From Sorangium cellulosum So ce56 (GTDB taxonomy: Bacteria; Myxococcota_A; Polyangia; Polyangiales; Polyangiaceae), in assembly GCF_000067165.1 (NCBI RefSeq), contig NC_010162.1, positions 4,050,501 to 4,114,500 of the forward strand: a stretch of 64,000 nt of DNA. The letters run 5' to 3'. The position numbers and the translations under genes were made by a program. The notes under the pieces are model-generated. The model searched no databases. It saw only the letters and a list, made by a program, of their open reading frames with translations, and was not told where the DNA came from. Numbering within the stretch: the stretch's first letter is position 1; each line of letters begins with the position of its first letter. Below are positions 16,388-25,494 of this stretch, piece by piece.

Positions 16388-16813
16388 ATGCCGACACCCG
16401 CGGAGATAAAGAAGGCCCTGCTCCAGGCCGGATTCGAGGTCTACCGCACCCGGGGCGACGCCGTGCAGGTCGCGGAGCGGGTGCGGGAGAACCTCCTCAT
16501 GGACTCGGGGATCGTCGTGGGCGCCGAGCCGCTGCGGGTCGGGTTCGTCGTGCGCGCCCAGCGCAACGACTTCCCGGGGGCGGCGGACGAGCAGCTCTTC
16601 GAGCGGGCGCGCAGGATGGCCGAGTCCGCCGTGGCGCATGGCTACACCGAGGCCGAGGCCGCCCTCCGCCACGTCCGCGACCCCGGCGACGCCGAGCGGA
16701 CGCTCGATACGTGGTGTGAGGTCCACTTCGAGAAGCGCGTGGCGTCGCTCGAGCTCGCCGTCAGCGAGGTGGGGTTCGCCCTCTCGCTGGAGAAGACTGC
16801 CCTGCCGCGGTGA
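16388..16813 (+). CDS. Hypothetical protein upstream of the helicase
   Basis: 141 residues from ATG 16388, with GCGGAAG just upstream. It starts MPTPAEIKKALLQAGFEVYRT and is a mixed alpha/beta soluble protein without signal or membrane helices. Helical pieces such as DEQLFERARRMAESA and the C-terminal VASLELAVSEVGFAL are visible. No known domain recognised. Its stop lies 10 bp before the DinG-like helicase start, so the two are almost surely cotranscribed, and a role in DNA repair or in helicase control is a reasonable but untested guess. Confidence 0.78.
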   Translation: MPTPAEIKKALLQAGFEVYRTRGDAVQVAERVRENLLMDSGIVVGAEPLRVGFVVRAQRNDFPGAADEQLFERARRMAESAVAHGYTEAEAALRHVRDPGDAERTLDTWCEVHFEKRVASLELAVSEVGFALSLEKTALPR

Positions 16814-16823
16814 GCGGTACGCG

Positions 16824-18917
16824 ATGCCCTTTGACCGCGCCGCGAGCCTGCTCGGGCCCTCGGGCCCGTTCGCGCGCGGCCTGGACGGGTACGAGGACCG
16901 ACAGGGGCAGGTGGCGATGGCGAGCGCCGTCGAGCGGGCGCTCGCGGAGGACCGCATCCTCCTCTGCGAGGCGGGCACCGGGACGGGCAAGACGCTCGCC
17001 TACCTCGTGCCCGCGATCCTGAGCGGTCGCAAGGTCGTCGTCTCGACCGCGACGAAGGCGCTCGAGGACCAGATCTACACGAAGGACCTGCCGCTCGTGG
17101 CCGAGCACCTCCGGCTGGATCCGCGCGCGGCGCTGGTGAAGGGGCTCGGCAACTACCTGTGCCTGCGGCGCTTCAGCGAGCTCCGGACCAGCCCTGGCGC
17201 GGGCGCCGGGATCGCGGGGCGCTCGCTGCCGCTGATCGAGGCGTGGGCGCAGGAGACCGAGATGGGCGACGTCGCGGAGCTCGCCCACCTCGCCGAGGGA
17301 GATCCGCTCTGGCGAGAGGTCGCGTCGTCCAGCGAGACGCGCCTCGGCGCCTCGTGCGAGTACTTCGAGAGGTGCTTCGTCACGCGGATGAAGCGCGACA
17401 GCGAGGCGGCGCGCCTCCTCGTCGTCAACCACCACCTCTTCTTCGCGGATCTCGCGCTGAAGATGGCCGGAGCGCGCCGCGGCTTCGCCGGCGCCGGCGC
17501 GCTCCCGCCGTACGATGCGGTCATCTTCGACGAGGCGCACCAGCTCGAGGACATCGCGACGGGCTTCTTCGGCGTCCGCGTCTCTCGCGCGCGGGTCGAC
17601 TCGATGCTGCGCGACGCGGACCGGGCCTTCATCGCGTCGGGCCTCGCCGATCGCATCCTCGGGCGGGGCGAGGGGACGGCGATCACGGCCGTGGTGCGCG
17701 AGTCCGCGGACGCGCTCTTCGATCGGCTCGCGTCGCTGGGCGGCGCCGCCGGCGGCGGGGATCGCGGCGAAGCCCGGAGCCCGCTCGCCAGGGACGCCTG
17801 GTCCGGCGAGCTGCTCGACGCGTACCACCGCCTCGACGACCACCTCGAGGCGCTCGCGGCGTACGCGAGCGCGAACGCGATCAGCGAGGCGGTGCAGCTC
17901 GTCGGCAACCGCGCCGCGCAGCTGCGGGACGACGCGGCGCGGATCGTCGACCCCGCGACGAACCAGGTCACGTGGGTCGAGGTGCGCGGCCGCGCCGTCT
18001 CGTTCGGCGCGTCGCCGGTCGATCTCGGGGACATGCTGCGCGAGCACGTCTTCGAGCGGATCGGCGCCGTGGTGCTGACGAGCGCCACGCTGACGACGGG
18101 CGGCTCCGCCGGGGCGGGGTTCCGCTTCCTCCGCTCGCGGATGGGCCTCGACGAGGACGTGTCGGTCCCTGTCGACGAGCTCGAGGTCCCTTCGCCCTTC
18201 GACTACCCGACCGCCGCGCTGCTCTACACGCCGCGCGACCTCCCCGAGGCGACCGACGCGGCGTTCGTCGAGCGGGCCGCCGATCGCGCGGCCGAGCTCA
18301 TCGGCATCACGGGCGGCGGCGCGTTCCTCCTCTGCACGTCGATCCGCGCCATGAACGCGCTCGCCGCTGCCCTCCGCGTCCGGCTCGGGCGCGCCGCGGC
18401 GGTGGCCCGCGCGGACGGCGGCGCTCCGGGGCGGCAGGCCCCGCTGCTCGTGCAGGGGGACGCGCCGAAGGGCGCGCTGCTCCGCCGCTTCCGCGCAGAG
18501 CGGCACGCGGTGCTCGTCGCGACGATGAGCTTCTGGGAAGGGGTGGACGTCCCCGGCGAGGCCCTGCGCCTCGTGATCATCGAGAAGCTCCCGTTCGCGG
18601 TGCCGACCGATCCCGTCGTCGCGGCCCGGTGCACGGCGATCGAGCAGGGCGGCGGCAACCCGTTCATCGCCTACAGCGTGCCGCAGGCCGCGATCACCTT
18701 GAAGCAGGGCTTCGGCCGGCTGATCCGCGCGCGGACCGATCGTGGCATCGTCGCGATCCTGGACCGCAGGATCCGCACGCGCGGCTATGGCCGCGTGCTG
18801 CTCGACAGCTTGCCCGACGCACGCCGGACCGACCGCATCGAGGACGTGCGCGCCTTCTGGGCGGCCCGCGCGGCCGACGCGGAAGCGGAGCGAGGAGGAG
18901 CGCCGGCGCGGACGTGA
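16824..18917 (+). CDS. DinG/XPD-family ATP-dependent DNA helicase
   Basis: 697 residues from ATG 16824. Superfamily 2 helicase motifs: Walker A EAGTGTGKT near 48-56, STATKALEDQIY, VVNHHLFFADLAL, DEAH at ~236-239, TSATLTTGGS, SFWEGVDVPGE, and the motif VI region LKQGFGRLIRARTDRG. This family unwinds DNA 5'-3' at R-loops, D-loops and forks, and needs a 4Fe-4S cluster between the Walker and DEAH motifs. Three cluster cysteines are clear (C113, C178, C184 with the DinG-like C-x5-C spacing), but the residue that should be the second cysteine is Arg173. The enzyme may carry a three-Cys cluster or an alternative ligand. It follows a small unknown gene by 10 bp and ends convergent to a glycosyltransferase gene. 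Confidence 0.93.
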   Translation: MPFDRAASLLGPSGPFARGLDGYEDRQGQVAMASAVERALAEDRILLCEAGTGTGKTLAYLVPAILSGRKVVVSTATKALEDQIYTKDLPLVAEHLRLDPRAALVKGLGNYLCLRRFSELRTSPGAGAGIAGRSLPLIEAWAQETEMGDVAELAHLAEGDPLWREVASSSETRLGASCEYFERCFVTRMKRDSEAARLLVVNHHLFFADLALKMAGARRGFAGAGALPPYDAVIFDEAHQLEDIATGFFGVRVSRARVDSMLRDADRAFIASGLADRILGRGEGTAITAVVRESADALFDRLASLGGAAGGGDRGEARSPLARDAWSGELLDAYHRLDDHLEALAAYASANAISEAVQLVGNRAAQLRDDAARIVDPATNQVTWVEVRGRAVSFGASPVDLGDMLREHVFERIGAVVLTSATLTTGGSAGAGFRFLRSRMGLDEDVSVPVDELEVPSPFDYPTAALLYTPRDLPEATDAAFVERAADRAAELIGITGGGAFLLCTSIRAMNALAAALRVRLGRAAAVARADGGAPGRQAPLLVQGDAPKGALLRRFRAERHAVLVATMSFWEGVDVPGEALRLVIIEKLPFAVPTDPVVAARCTAIEQGGGNPFIAYSVPQAAITLKQGFGRLIRARTDRGIVAILDRRIRTRGYGRVLLDSLPDARRTDRIEDVRAFWAARAADAEAERGGAPART

Positions 18918-18999
18918 GGCGCGGCGTGGAGGAGCCGCGAGGCGAAGCGCGGGATGAGGCGCGCGCTGCGGCGACGCGCGCGCCGCGCCGGAGCGCTCG

Positions 19000-20652
19000 T
19001 CAGGGATACGACGTCTTCCCGTAGATGCACCAGGCACCGCCCCTCCGGAGGGCGATGACCTGGCGGAGCCTGTAGTCCGCCTTGAACCTGGGGTCCTCGT
19101 ACGAGGCGCGGGAGGAGGGCACCGTCGGGGTCTTGCAGTCGATCCCGGAGGAGATGAGCAAGAAGTAACGCGGGTTCTTCGCGAAGATCGCGTCGGTGTA
19201 GCCGGCCCCGACCTTGTGCGTGTACGCGCCCGGCAGGCGGGAGACCTCGGGGCTGAGCAGCCCGAGCATGTCGACGACCGGGAAGCCCGTGCGGTAACCG
19301 ATGTAGCCGATGTCGGCGAGCGCGATGGGGCCAGGCTCCGCGTTCTGGACGAGCCACTCCGCGGAGCGCCCTGCGGCGTCGTCCCAGAAGCCCTTGTCGT
19401 TGACGAGGAGGTTCCGCTGGGCCCGCACGAGCTCGCCGGCGCGGGTCGCGATCGTGATCGCGCCGAACGCCGCGATCGCGAGCGACGCCACGCGCTCGCG
19501 GCGCGCGGCGATCGCGCGGACCGCGTCGTCGGCGAGCAGGAACGCGAACGGCTCCGCGGGCGCGAGGAACCGGAAGTAAGGCATCCAGTCGCCGCCCACC
19601 GCGACGACGTACACGCCGAACAGCAGCGCGATCGACGCGATCGCGAGGCCGCTCCGGCGCCGGTGGACGATGGATGAGGCGACCGAGAGGATCCCGAGCC
19701 ACAGGAAGGCGCCGGCGTGCTGCGCGTACTTGCGGACGTAGTCGCCTCCGCCCTGGATCTGCTGCGCGAAGTCGCCCGTCTTCGCGGCGAGCGTGTTCGG
19801 GAGCCACGCGCCGTAGTAGCTGTGCCGCCACACGAGGTGCGCGGCGACCGGGAGCGCGAACGCGACCAGGCGCAGCACGCTCCGGCGCGAGAGCGCCTGC
19901 TCCGAGTGCCAGACGACGAGCAGCCCGAGGAACAGCGGCGCCTCCGGGCGGGTGAGCGCGGCGAGCGCGAACACCGCGCCGGACCAGGGGAACCATGAGG
20001 ACCATGAGGAGACGAGCGCGGGTCGAGCGTCGCTGTCGTCGCTGGCGGCGTCCTCTTCGCGGAAGAAGAGCTCGGTCCCCGCGAGCGTGAGCAGGAGGAA
20101 CAGCGGCGTCTCCAGCCCGAACACCGCGTAGCCGGAGAAGAGGACGCTCATCGCGAGCAGCCACGTCGCGAGGCAGGGCACGTTCGAGAACGGACGCAGC
20201 CGCCTGGAGAGGAGGTAGGTCGGGACGAGCGCACCTGCGGCGCAGGCGGCGCCGAGCACCTTCGACGCAGCCGCCGGCGCCGCGCCGAGCTTCACCGCCG
20301 CGGCGAGGAGCACCGTCCAGAGGAAGTTCGTGTAGCCCTCGACGCGCTCGCCCACGTTGTAAACGAGCCCGTTTCCGTTCGCGAGGTTCTCCGCGTACCG
20401 GAACGAGATGTATGCGTCGTCGATCGTGAAGCTCGCGACGCGGAGCGCGGCCGCGATCGTGATCACCATCGGCGCGAGCAGCCCGAGCGTGAGCTCCAGC
20501 GAGGCGGGGAGGGGAGCGCCGGCGAGCCAGGTTCGAAGATCGCGCGCCGGCGAGCTGTGGCGCTCGGCTCCCGACGGCTCGTCGCCTTCGAAGGACTCGT
20601 CGTGTCCCACCTCCTCGTTCCTCCCCACTGCGGTCACGGGCTCGTCGCTCAT
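19000..20652 (-). CDS. GT-C-fold polytopic membrane glycosyltransferase
   Basis: 550 residues from ATG 20652. An acidic, soluble ~45-residue N-terminus precedes about ten hydrophobic helices. The first loop has TIDDAYISFRYAENLANGNG followed by VYNVGERVEGYTNFLW. An Asp-Asp pair in this loop is the usual catalytic site of GT-C enzymes that use polyprenyl-phosphate sugars, as in the arabinosyl- and mannosyltransferase families. The C-terminal ~150 residues form an outer soluble domain (DIGYIGYRTGFPVVDMLGLLS). It probably adds a sugar to a cell-envelope glycan or protein at the outer face of the inner membrane. Sugar and acceptor are not deducible; the gene has no partner on its strand. Confidence 0.85.
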   Translation of the reverse strand: MSDEPVTAVGRNEEVGHDESFEGDEPSGAERHSSPARDLRTWLAGAPLPASLELTLGLLAPMVITIAAALRVASFTIDDAYISFRYAENLANGNGLVYNVGERVEGYTNFLWTVLLAAAVKLGAAPAAASKVLGAACAAGALVPTYLLSRRLRPFSNVPCLATWLLAMSVLFSGYAVFGLETPLFLLLTLAGTELFFREEDAASDDSDARPALVSSWSSWFPWSGAVFALAALTRPEAPLFLGLLVVWHSEQALSRRSVLRLVAFALPVAAHLVWRHSYYGAWLPNTLAAKTGDFAQQIQGGGDYVRKYAQHAGAFLWLGILSVASSIVHRRRSGLAIASIALLFGVYVVAVGGDWMPYFRFLAPAEPFAFLLADDAVRAIAARRERVASLAIAAFGAITIATRAGELVRAQRNLLVNDKGFWDDAAGRSAEWLVQNAEPGPIALADIGYIGYRTGFPVVDMLGLLSPEVSRLPGAYTHKVGAGYTDAIFAKNPRYFLLISSGIDCKTPTVPSSRASYEDPRFKADYRLRQVIALRRGGAWCIYGKTSYP

Positions 20653-20814
20653 CGGGCGCCGACGATACCGCGATTGTCACAGCCACAACGTCGAGCTGCG
20701 TAAATCGGGACAGGATGGTGTGCGAACACCCGGACGCAGTGCGAACGAAATTGCGCACTCTGACTGCAGGGCTACGCTGTCGAGGCAGCCACGGCGACGG
20801 CTTCCCGTGCTGAC

Positions 20815-20824
20815 AAGGAAGGAG
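20815..20824 (+). promoter_or_regulatory. Strong Shine-Dalgarno that fixes the start at 20832
   Basis: AAGGAAGGAG ends 7 bp before ATG 20832 but only 4 bp before the adjacent in-frame GTG 20829, favouring the ATG as the start of the small partner of the GMC oxidoreductase. Confidence 0.7.
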
Positions 20825-20831
20825 TCGAGTG

Positions 20832-21425
20832 ATGAGCGAGCTCGTTGCGCACCTGCCCGTGATCGGTCCCGTCGTCGTCCTGGCGGCGCTCGCCCTCGCC
20901 GCCGTCTTCCTCGTGCGCAGGGCGAGGGCGTCGGCCCCCGGCGCGCCCTCTTCCGCGCTGTCCGTGAAGGAGCGGGCCATCGTGGCGGCCTGCGCTGACG
21001 CCCTGTTCCCGGCCGGGGGCCCGATCCCGGTCTCCGGCACGGAGGCCGGGCTGGTCGAGTACGTGGACCGCTACGTCGCGCGCACACCGCGGCCTCTCCG
21101 GCCCTACATGCGGCTGCTGTTCCACTTCGTCGAGCTCTCGCCCTGGGTCTTCGGGCCGCGCCGCGCACGCTTCACGCGTCTCCCGCAGGCCGATCGCATC
21201 GCGGTGCTCGCGTCGATGGCGCAGAGCTGCATCTACCTCCGGCGGGTGACGTTCCTCTCGCTGCGGACGATGCTCTCGATGGGGTATCTCGCGAACGAGA
21301 AGGTCGCCGGCGCGATCGGCGTCGCCTGCTGCGCCACGCCCTTCGAGCGCCGCGCCGCCGGGAGAGCGGCGGGTGAGCTCGCCGCCGCGGCGCCCCCGTC
21401 GCTCGCGCCGGGGGTGACGGCGTGA
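20832..21425 (+). CDS. Small membrane-anchored partner of the GMC oxidoreductase
   Basis: 197 residues from ATG 20832. One N-terminal helix (IGPVVVLAALALAAVFLV, ~10-27) anchors a soluble helical domain. That domain begins SVKERAIVAACADALFPAGG, a pattern like the gluconate 2-dehydrogenase subunit 3 type, and continues with EYVDRYVARTPRPLRPYMRLLFHF. Its stop overlaps the GTG of the GMC dehydrogenase by 4 bp, which fits a small subunit that docks or stabilises the flavoprotein. Unlike classic subunit 3 proteins it lacks a twin-arginine signal. Partner role is inferred from position and fold resemblance. Confidence 0.75.
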   Translation: MSELVAHLPVIGPVVVLAALALAAVFLVRRARASAPGAPSSALSVKERAIVAACADALFPAGGPIPVSGTEAGLVEYVDRYVARTPRPLRPYMRLLFHFVELSPWVFGPRRARFTRLPQADRIAVLASMAQSCIYLRRVTFLSLRTMLSMGYLANEKVAGAIGVACCATPFERRAAGRAAGELAAAAPPSLAPGVTA

Positions 21426-23059
21426 AGCTCCCCGTCTTCCCGGAGCCGCCTCGCGCCGCGGGCCGCGAGCGGCGCTCGCTCTCCGAGGCGACGCTCCGAT
21501 CGAGGGGCGCGGTAGAGCCGCTCGCGCCCGGCGAGCCGCGCTCGCAGGTGAAGGTGTTCGCCGACTACGAGGGCGAGGTGCGGGCGTCGTGCGAGGTGCT
21601 CGTCGTCGGCTCGGGTCCGGGCGGCGCGGTCGTCGCCAAGGAGCTCGCCGAGGCGGGGCGCGACGTGATCCTCGTCGAGGAGGGGCCGCCGTTCGGCGTG
21701 GACGATTTCCGCCAGGAGCCGGGCGAGTCGCTTGCGCGCACGCTGCGCGAGGGGGGGATGCGCGCCGCCCGCGGGCGCATGCTCATCCCGACCATGCAGG
21801 CGATCGCGCTCGGGGGCGGCTCGGTCGTCAACTCGGCCATCTGCGCGCGCTCGCCCGCCTGGGTGTTCGACAAGTGGGCAGAGCGGACCGGCACGTCCTC
21901 GCTCACCCTGGACGCGCTGCTGCCCCACTACGATCGCGTCGAGCGCCTGCTCGGCGTCTCGCCCACGCCGATGGAGGTGCAGGGCGAGCGCAACCTGCGC
22001 TTCAAGCGCGGCTGCGACGCGCTGGGGCTGTCGAGCGAGCCGACCCACCGCAACGTGCGCGGCTGCCGCGGCTCGGGCGAATGCTTCACGGGGTGTCGCA
22101 ACCGCGCGAAGATGTCGACCGACGTCTCGTACGTCCCCGCCGCGATCCGGGCGGGCGCGCGCGTCTTCACCAGCGTGCGCGCCGAGCAGCTGCTCCTCTC
22201 CGGCAGGCGCGCCGCCGGGATGCGCGGGCGCACGATCGAGCCGTTCACCTGGCGCGAGGGGGCGCCCGTCGAGATACGGGCGGAGCTCGTCGTGCTCGCG
22301 GCCGGCTGCATGGCGACCCCGCTCATCCTGCTCCGCAGCGGCGCCGCCGGATCGAGCGGCTATGTGGGCAACGAGCTGCAGCTCCACCCTGGGCTCGCCA
22401 TCATGGCGGTGTTCCCTGAGCCCATCGATCCATGGGAGGGCGCGACGCAGGGCTATCACTCGCTCCACTTCATCGAGCAAGGGATCAAGCTGGAGGTCCT
22501 CTGGTCGCCTCCGGCCGTGCTCGCCGCGCGATTTCCCGGCCTCGGGCACGACTACCAGCGTCATCTCCGGACATACAACCGGATGGCGCCGTTCGACGTC
22601 ATCATTGCAGCCGAGCAGTCGCGCGGGACGGTGCGTCCGAAGCGCGGCAGCTGGGACCCTGATGTGCGATTCGACTACGCACCGCGCGACGTCGAGAAGA
22701 TCCAGCGCGGTCTCGGCATCCTGTCCGACATCTGCTGGGCGGCGGGGGCCTCGTCGATACTGCCCGGGCTGCACGGCGTGCCCGACGAGCTGACGTCGCC
22801 GAAAGAAGCCGAGATCCTGAAGAGCAAACGGCTCGACGGGCGCGACACGATCACCGCGGCGAATCACGCCTTCGGTACGGCGCGGATGTCGAGGCGCCCG
22901 CGGGACGGGGTGGTCGATGAGGCGGGGCGCTGCCACGATCTGGACAATGTGTACGTCGCTGACACGAGCATCTTTCCCGGAAGTCCCGCCGTGAATCCGA
23001 TGCTTACGTGCATGGCGCTGGCCGATCGCATCGCATGCGGCATCATCGAGCGCTGGTGA
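21422..23059 (+). CDS. GMC-family FAD-dependent oxidoreductase
   Basis: 545 residues from GTG 21422, translationally coupled to the small gene before it. The FAD site is VLVVGSGPGGAVV at about 60-72. Further GMC landmarks are GGGSVVNSAICARSP, a Cys-rich segment (RGCRGSGECFTGCRNRAKMS, four Cys near 215-232), and the C-terminal NHAFGTARMS and NPMLT, which carry the family's active-site His/Asn pair. GMC enzymes oxidise alcohols, including sugars, sterols and long-chain alcohols, passing electrons to oxygen or a carrier. The cysteine cluster and small membrane partner suggest delivery of electrons into the membrane rather than oxygen. No signal peptide is seen. Substrate unknown. Confidence 0.92.
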   Translation: MKLPVFPEPPRAAGRERRSLSEATLRSRGAVEPLAPGEPRSQVKVFADYEGEVRASCEVLVVGSGPGGAVVAKELAEAGRDVILVEEGPPFGVDDFRQEPGESLARTLREGGMRAARGRMLIPTMQAIALGGGSVVNSAICARSPAWVFDKWAERTGTSSLTLDALLPHYDRVERLLGVSPTPMEVQGERNLRFKRGCDALGLSSEPTHRNVRGCRGSGECFTGCRNRAKMSTDVSYVPAAIRAGARVFTSVRAEQLLLSGRRAAGMRGRTIEPFTWREGAPVEIRAELVVLAAGCMATPLILLRSGAAGSSGYVGNELQLHPGLAIMAVFPEPIDPWEGATQGYHSLHFIEQGIKLEVLWSPPAVLAARFPGLGHDYQRHLRTYNRMAPFDVIIAAEQSRGTVRPKRGSWDPDVRFDYAPRDVEKIQRGLGILSDICWAAGASSILPGLHGVPDELTSPKEAEILKSKRLDGRDTITAANHAFGTARMSRRPRDGVVDEAGRCHDLDNVYVADTSIFPGSPAVNPMLTCMALADRIACGIIERW

Positions 23060-23265
23060 GGCGCGCGGCGGCGTGTCACCACAGGAGTCAGTGAGCCAGG
23101 GGCGCTGCATCCGTCGGGCAGGCACGGCATGTCGCGGACGGCATGTGAGGGGGGCTTTGCACCCGAGAAGGAGGCAACTCCCGAGTTGATACGAGGCCCC
23201 CGCGAGGTACAAGTTTAACGGCACGTTTCAACTCGCACGGGGCCGAGCCGTCCGTCCGCCGAGCT

Positions 23266-23275
23266 GGGAGGGAAG
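23266..23275 (+). promoter_or_regulatory. Shine-Dalgarno supporting a TTG start
   Basis: GGGAGGGAAG precedes TTG 23278, leaving about 6 bp from the GGAGG core to the start codon. This is one of the clearest ribosome sites in the window and supports TTG as the real start of the NtrC-type regulator. Confidence 0.75.
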
Positions 23276-23277
23276 CT

Positions 23278-25092
23278 TTGGGACCGAACGCAGTTTCAGC
23301 TGCAATTCCGCGCGGACAAGCGCGCTCGCCGCATCGGAGCCACAGCCATCACGGCCGTGTGCTCCTCGTCGAGGACGAGCCCGACCAGGCGGCCATCCTC
23401 GAGGCGGTGCTGCGCCACGAAGGGCTCGACGTCGTCGTTGCGTCGAGCGGCGAGCAAGCGCTCGAGATCCACCAGCGGACGCCGGCTGACGTGCTCGTCA
23501 CGGATCTCAACCTGCCGGGCATGACGGGGGTCGATCTGATGCGCCGGCTCTCGCCCGGCGAGCTCGAGGGTCCCGAGCCGAAGGCGCCGCCGCCCCACGT
23601 GGTCATGGTCACCGGCGCGGCGTCGATCACCAGCGCCGTCGACGCGCTCAAGCTCGGAGCGGCCGACTACCTCCAGAAGCCGCTCGATCCGGCGCGCCTC
23701 GTGCTGCTCGTGCGCGAGCTCCTCTCGTCGCCGCCGACCGAGTTCGACGACGACGATCCCCTCCATGGGCAGCTCGTGTTCGAGGGGATGATCGGCGGCT
23801 CGCCGCGGATGCGGGAGGTCTTCACCCGCATCGATCGCGTCGCCGCGACGATGGCCCCCGTGCTCATCGTCGGCGAGAGCGGCACGGGCAAGGAGCTCGT
23901 CGCGCGCGCCATCCACAACCGGAGCCGCCGCCGCGCGGGCCCGTTCGTGCCGGTCCACACGGGCGCGATCCCGCGCGAGCTCATCGGCAGCGAGCTCTTC
24001 GGCCACGAGAAGGGCTCGTTCACCGGCGCGTTCGCGGCCGCGGAGGGCAAGTTCGAGGCGGCGGCGGGCGGCACCGTCTTCCTCGACGAGGTGGGCACGA
24101 TGGACGCGGCCGTGCAGGTCAGCCTCCTCCGCGTGCTCGAGACGTACCGGTTCACGCGCGTCGGCGGCCGCAAGGAGATCGAGGCCGACGTCCGCGTCGT
24201 CGCCGCCACGAACAAGGACCTGCTCGACCTCGTCGACGACTGCGTCTTCCGCGAGGACCTCTACTACCGGCTCAACGTGTTCACGGTGACGCTGCCCCCG
24301 CTGCGCGAGCGCAGGGAGGACATCCTGCCCATCGCCGAGCGCTTCCTGCTGAAGTTCGCCAAGCGCTACGGCACCCCGGCCCGCCGCCTCTCGGACGCCG
24401 CCGTCGAGCGGCTGGCCGAGCACGACTGGCCGGGCAACGTCCGCGAGCTGCGCAACGTCATCGAGCAGACGGCGCTCTTCGCCTCGAACGAGCTGGTCTC
24501 GGCCAACGACGTCCAGCTCGGCCAGGGCCGGATCGAGCGGCGCTCGGGCCGGCGTTCCTATGACAGCATCCCGTCGGCGAGGGTGGCGGCGCCGGTCGTC
24601 CCTGCCGAGCCGGCCGAGCCGCTCTCGGTGCCGATCGTTCATGCCGCCGACCTGGTGGTCCCCTCCGAGCCCGTGCCGTCGCACGTCGGCGCGCAGCCGG
24701 TGCCGTCCTCCATCGGCCCAGCCTCGATGCCGCGGAGGCCGGGGGAGGCGGGCACGCACGAGGCCGAGCCGTCGCGGGACGCCGGCGAAGCGGCCGAGCA
24801 CCCGCTCGTGCTGCGCCTTCCGGTCGGAACGCGCCTGGCGGACGCGGAGCGCAAGCTCATCCTGCTGACCCTCGAGGCGGTGCGCGGCAACAAACAGCGC
24901 GCCGCCCGCGTGCTCGGGATCAGCCGCCGCGGCCTGTACTCGAAGCTGCAGGCGTACGGGGAGCACGTGGGGAGCCACGAGGCCCAGGGGCACAGCGAGA
25001 GCGCCGAGCCGCAAGACCCGGTCGACGATGTGCCGGTCGTCACCGACGAGCCCGTCCTGGAAGAGCTCGGTTCCGCGCGCGGCGACGCCTGA
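23278..25092 (+). CDS. NtrC-family sigma-54 response regulator
   Basis: 604 residues from TTG 23278 with a strong ribosome site. Residues ~27-150 are a receiver domain: acidic VEDEP, phospho-acceptor D76 in VTDLNLPGMTG, and YLQKPLD with the conserved Lys. Residues ~172-405 are the AAA+ sigma-54 activator: GESGTGKE near 199-206, the GSFTGAF form of the sigma-54 contact loop near 246-252, FLDEVGT and WPGNVRELRN. A long Pro/Glu/Ala linker (~420-515) leads to a Fis-type HTH (NKQRAARVLGISRRGLYSKL, ~535-555) and an acidic tail. The order is the full NtrC layout, so it activates sigma-54 promoters when phosphorylated. No sensor kinase gene is adjacent, so its partner is elsewhere. Confidence 0.96.
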   Translation: MGPNAVSAAIPRGQARSPHRSHSHHGRVLLVEDEPDQAAILEAVLRHEGLDVVVASSGEQALEIHQRTPADVLVTDLNLPGMTGVDLMRRLSPGELEGPEPKAPPPHVVMVTGAASITSAVDALKLGAADYLQKPLDPARLVLLVRELLSSPPTEFDDDDPLHGQLVFEGMIGGSPRMREVFTRIDRVAATMAPVLIVGESGTGKELVARAIHNRSRRRAGPFVPVHTGAIPRELIGSELFGHEKGSFTGAFAAAEGKFEAAAGGTVFLDEVGTMDAAVQVSLLRVLETYRFTRVGGRKEIEADVRVVAATNKDLLDLVDDCVFREDLYYRLNVFTVTLPPLRERREDILPIAERFLLKFAKRYGTPARRLSDAAVERLAEHDWPGNVRELRNVIEQTALFASNELVSANDVQLGQGRIERRSGRRSYDSIPSARVAAPVVPAEPAEPLSVPIVHAADLVVPSEPVPSHVGAQPVPSSIGPASMPRRPGEAGTHEAEPSRDAGEAAEHPLVLRLPVGTRLADAERKLILLTLEAVRGNKQRAARVLGISRRGLYSKLQAYGEHVGSHEAQGHSESAEPQDPVDDVPVVTDEPVLEELGSARGDA

Positions 25093-25494
25093 TGGAGCCT
25101 CCTTGCCGCTCTGCGCCGCGAGGCCACACCGCGCCGCGCCGCGAGCTCACACCGCCACACCGCAGGTTCGCAGTACAGCAGCAATCACGGGTCGGGCGGG
25201 CGCGTCGAGTGTGAGGCGCCTCCCCGCGCGGATGGGCGCCCGAGCCGCGCCGCCAGGCGGCTGGTCGCACTCCGGAGCCCGACCTGCGCGCTGCTGCGCC
25301 GCACCCCGACAACGGTCCCGTCGGAGGTCCGTCCCTTTGTGCTTTACGAAGGGACGACGACCTCGGCTATCGTAAAGCGGAGCTGCGAGATCAGACGCGC
25401 GACTGGCACGTCAGAGAGCGAGCCACCGGCGCGGCATCAAGGTAAACTCTACGCGACGCCTCGCCGGCACTACACCCCAGCGGGCCAGCCCCCA
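25093..25494. other. Intergenic region before the zinc-ribbon/GYF gene
   Basis: About 400 bases with no gene. The first 240 are GC-rich with no visible structure. From 25341 the composition becomes more AT-rich and holds the perfect inverted repeat described at 25341-25378. Just upstream of the gene start there is no good Shine-Dalgarno (CAGCCCCCA). Confidence 0.5.
25341..25378. repeat. Perfect 9-bp inverted repeat with 20-base loop
   Basis: GCTTTACGA at 25341-25349 is repeated inverted as TCGTAAAGC at 25370-25378. The arms are AT-richer than the surroundings and lie 117 bp before the zinc-ribbon/GYF gene. Either a dimeric regulator site with widely spaced half-sites or a leader hairpin would fit. 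Confidence 0.6.

Noticed and set aside
23118..23140. GGCAC-like element upstream of the NtrC-type regulator
   Set aside because: Spacing to the next GC is 11 rather than 10 and the flanking consensus is poor.
25402..25420. Possible sigma-54 promoter (TGGCACG) before the zinc-ribbon/GYF gene
   Set aside because: The downstream GC element is one base out of register and lacks the TT; a sigma-54 site needs exact spacing.
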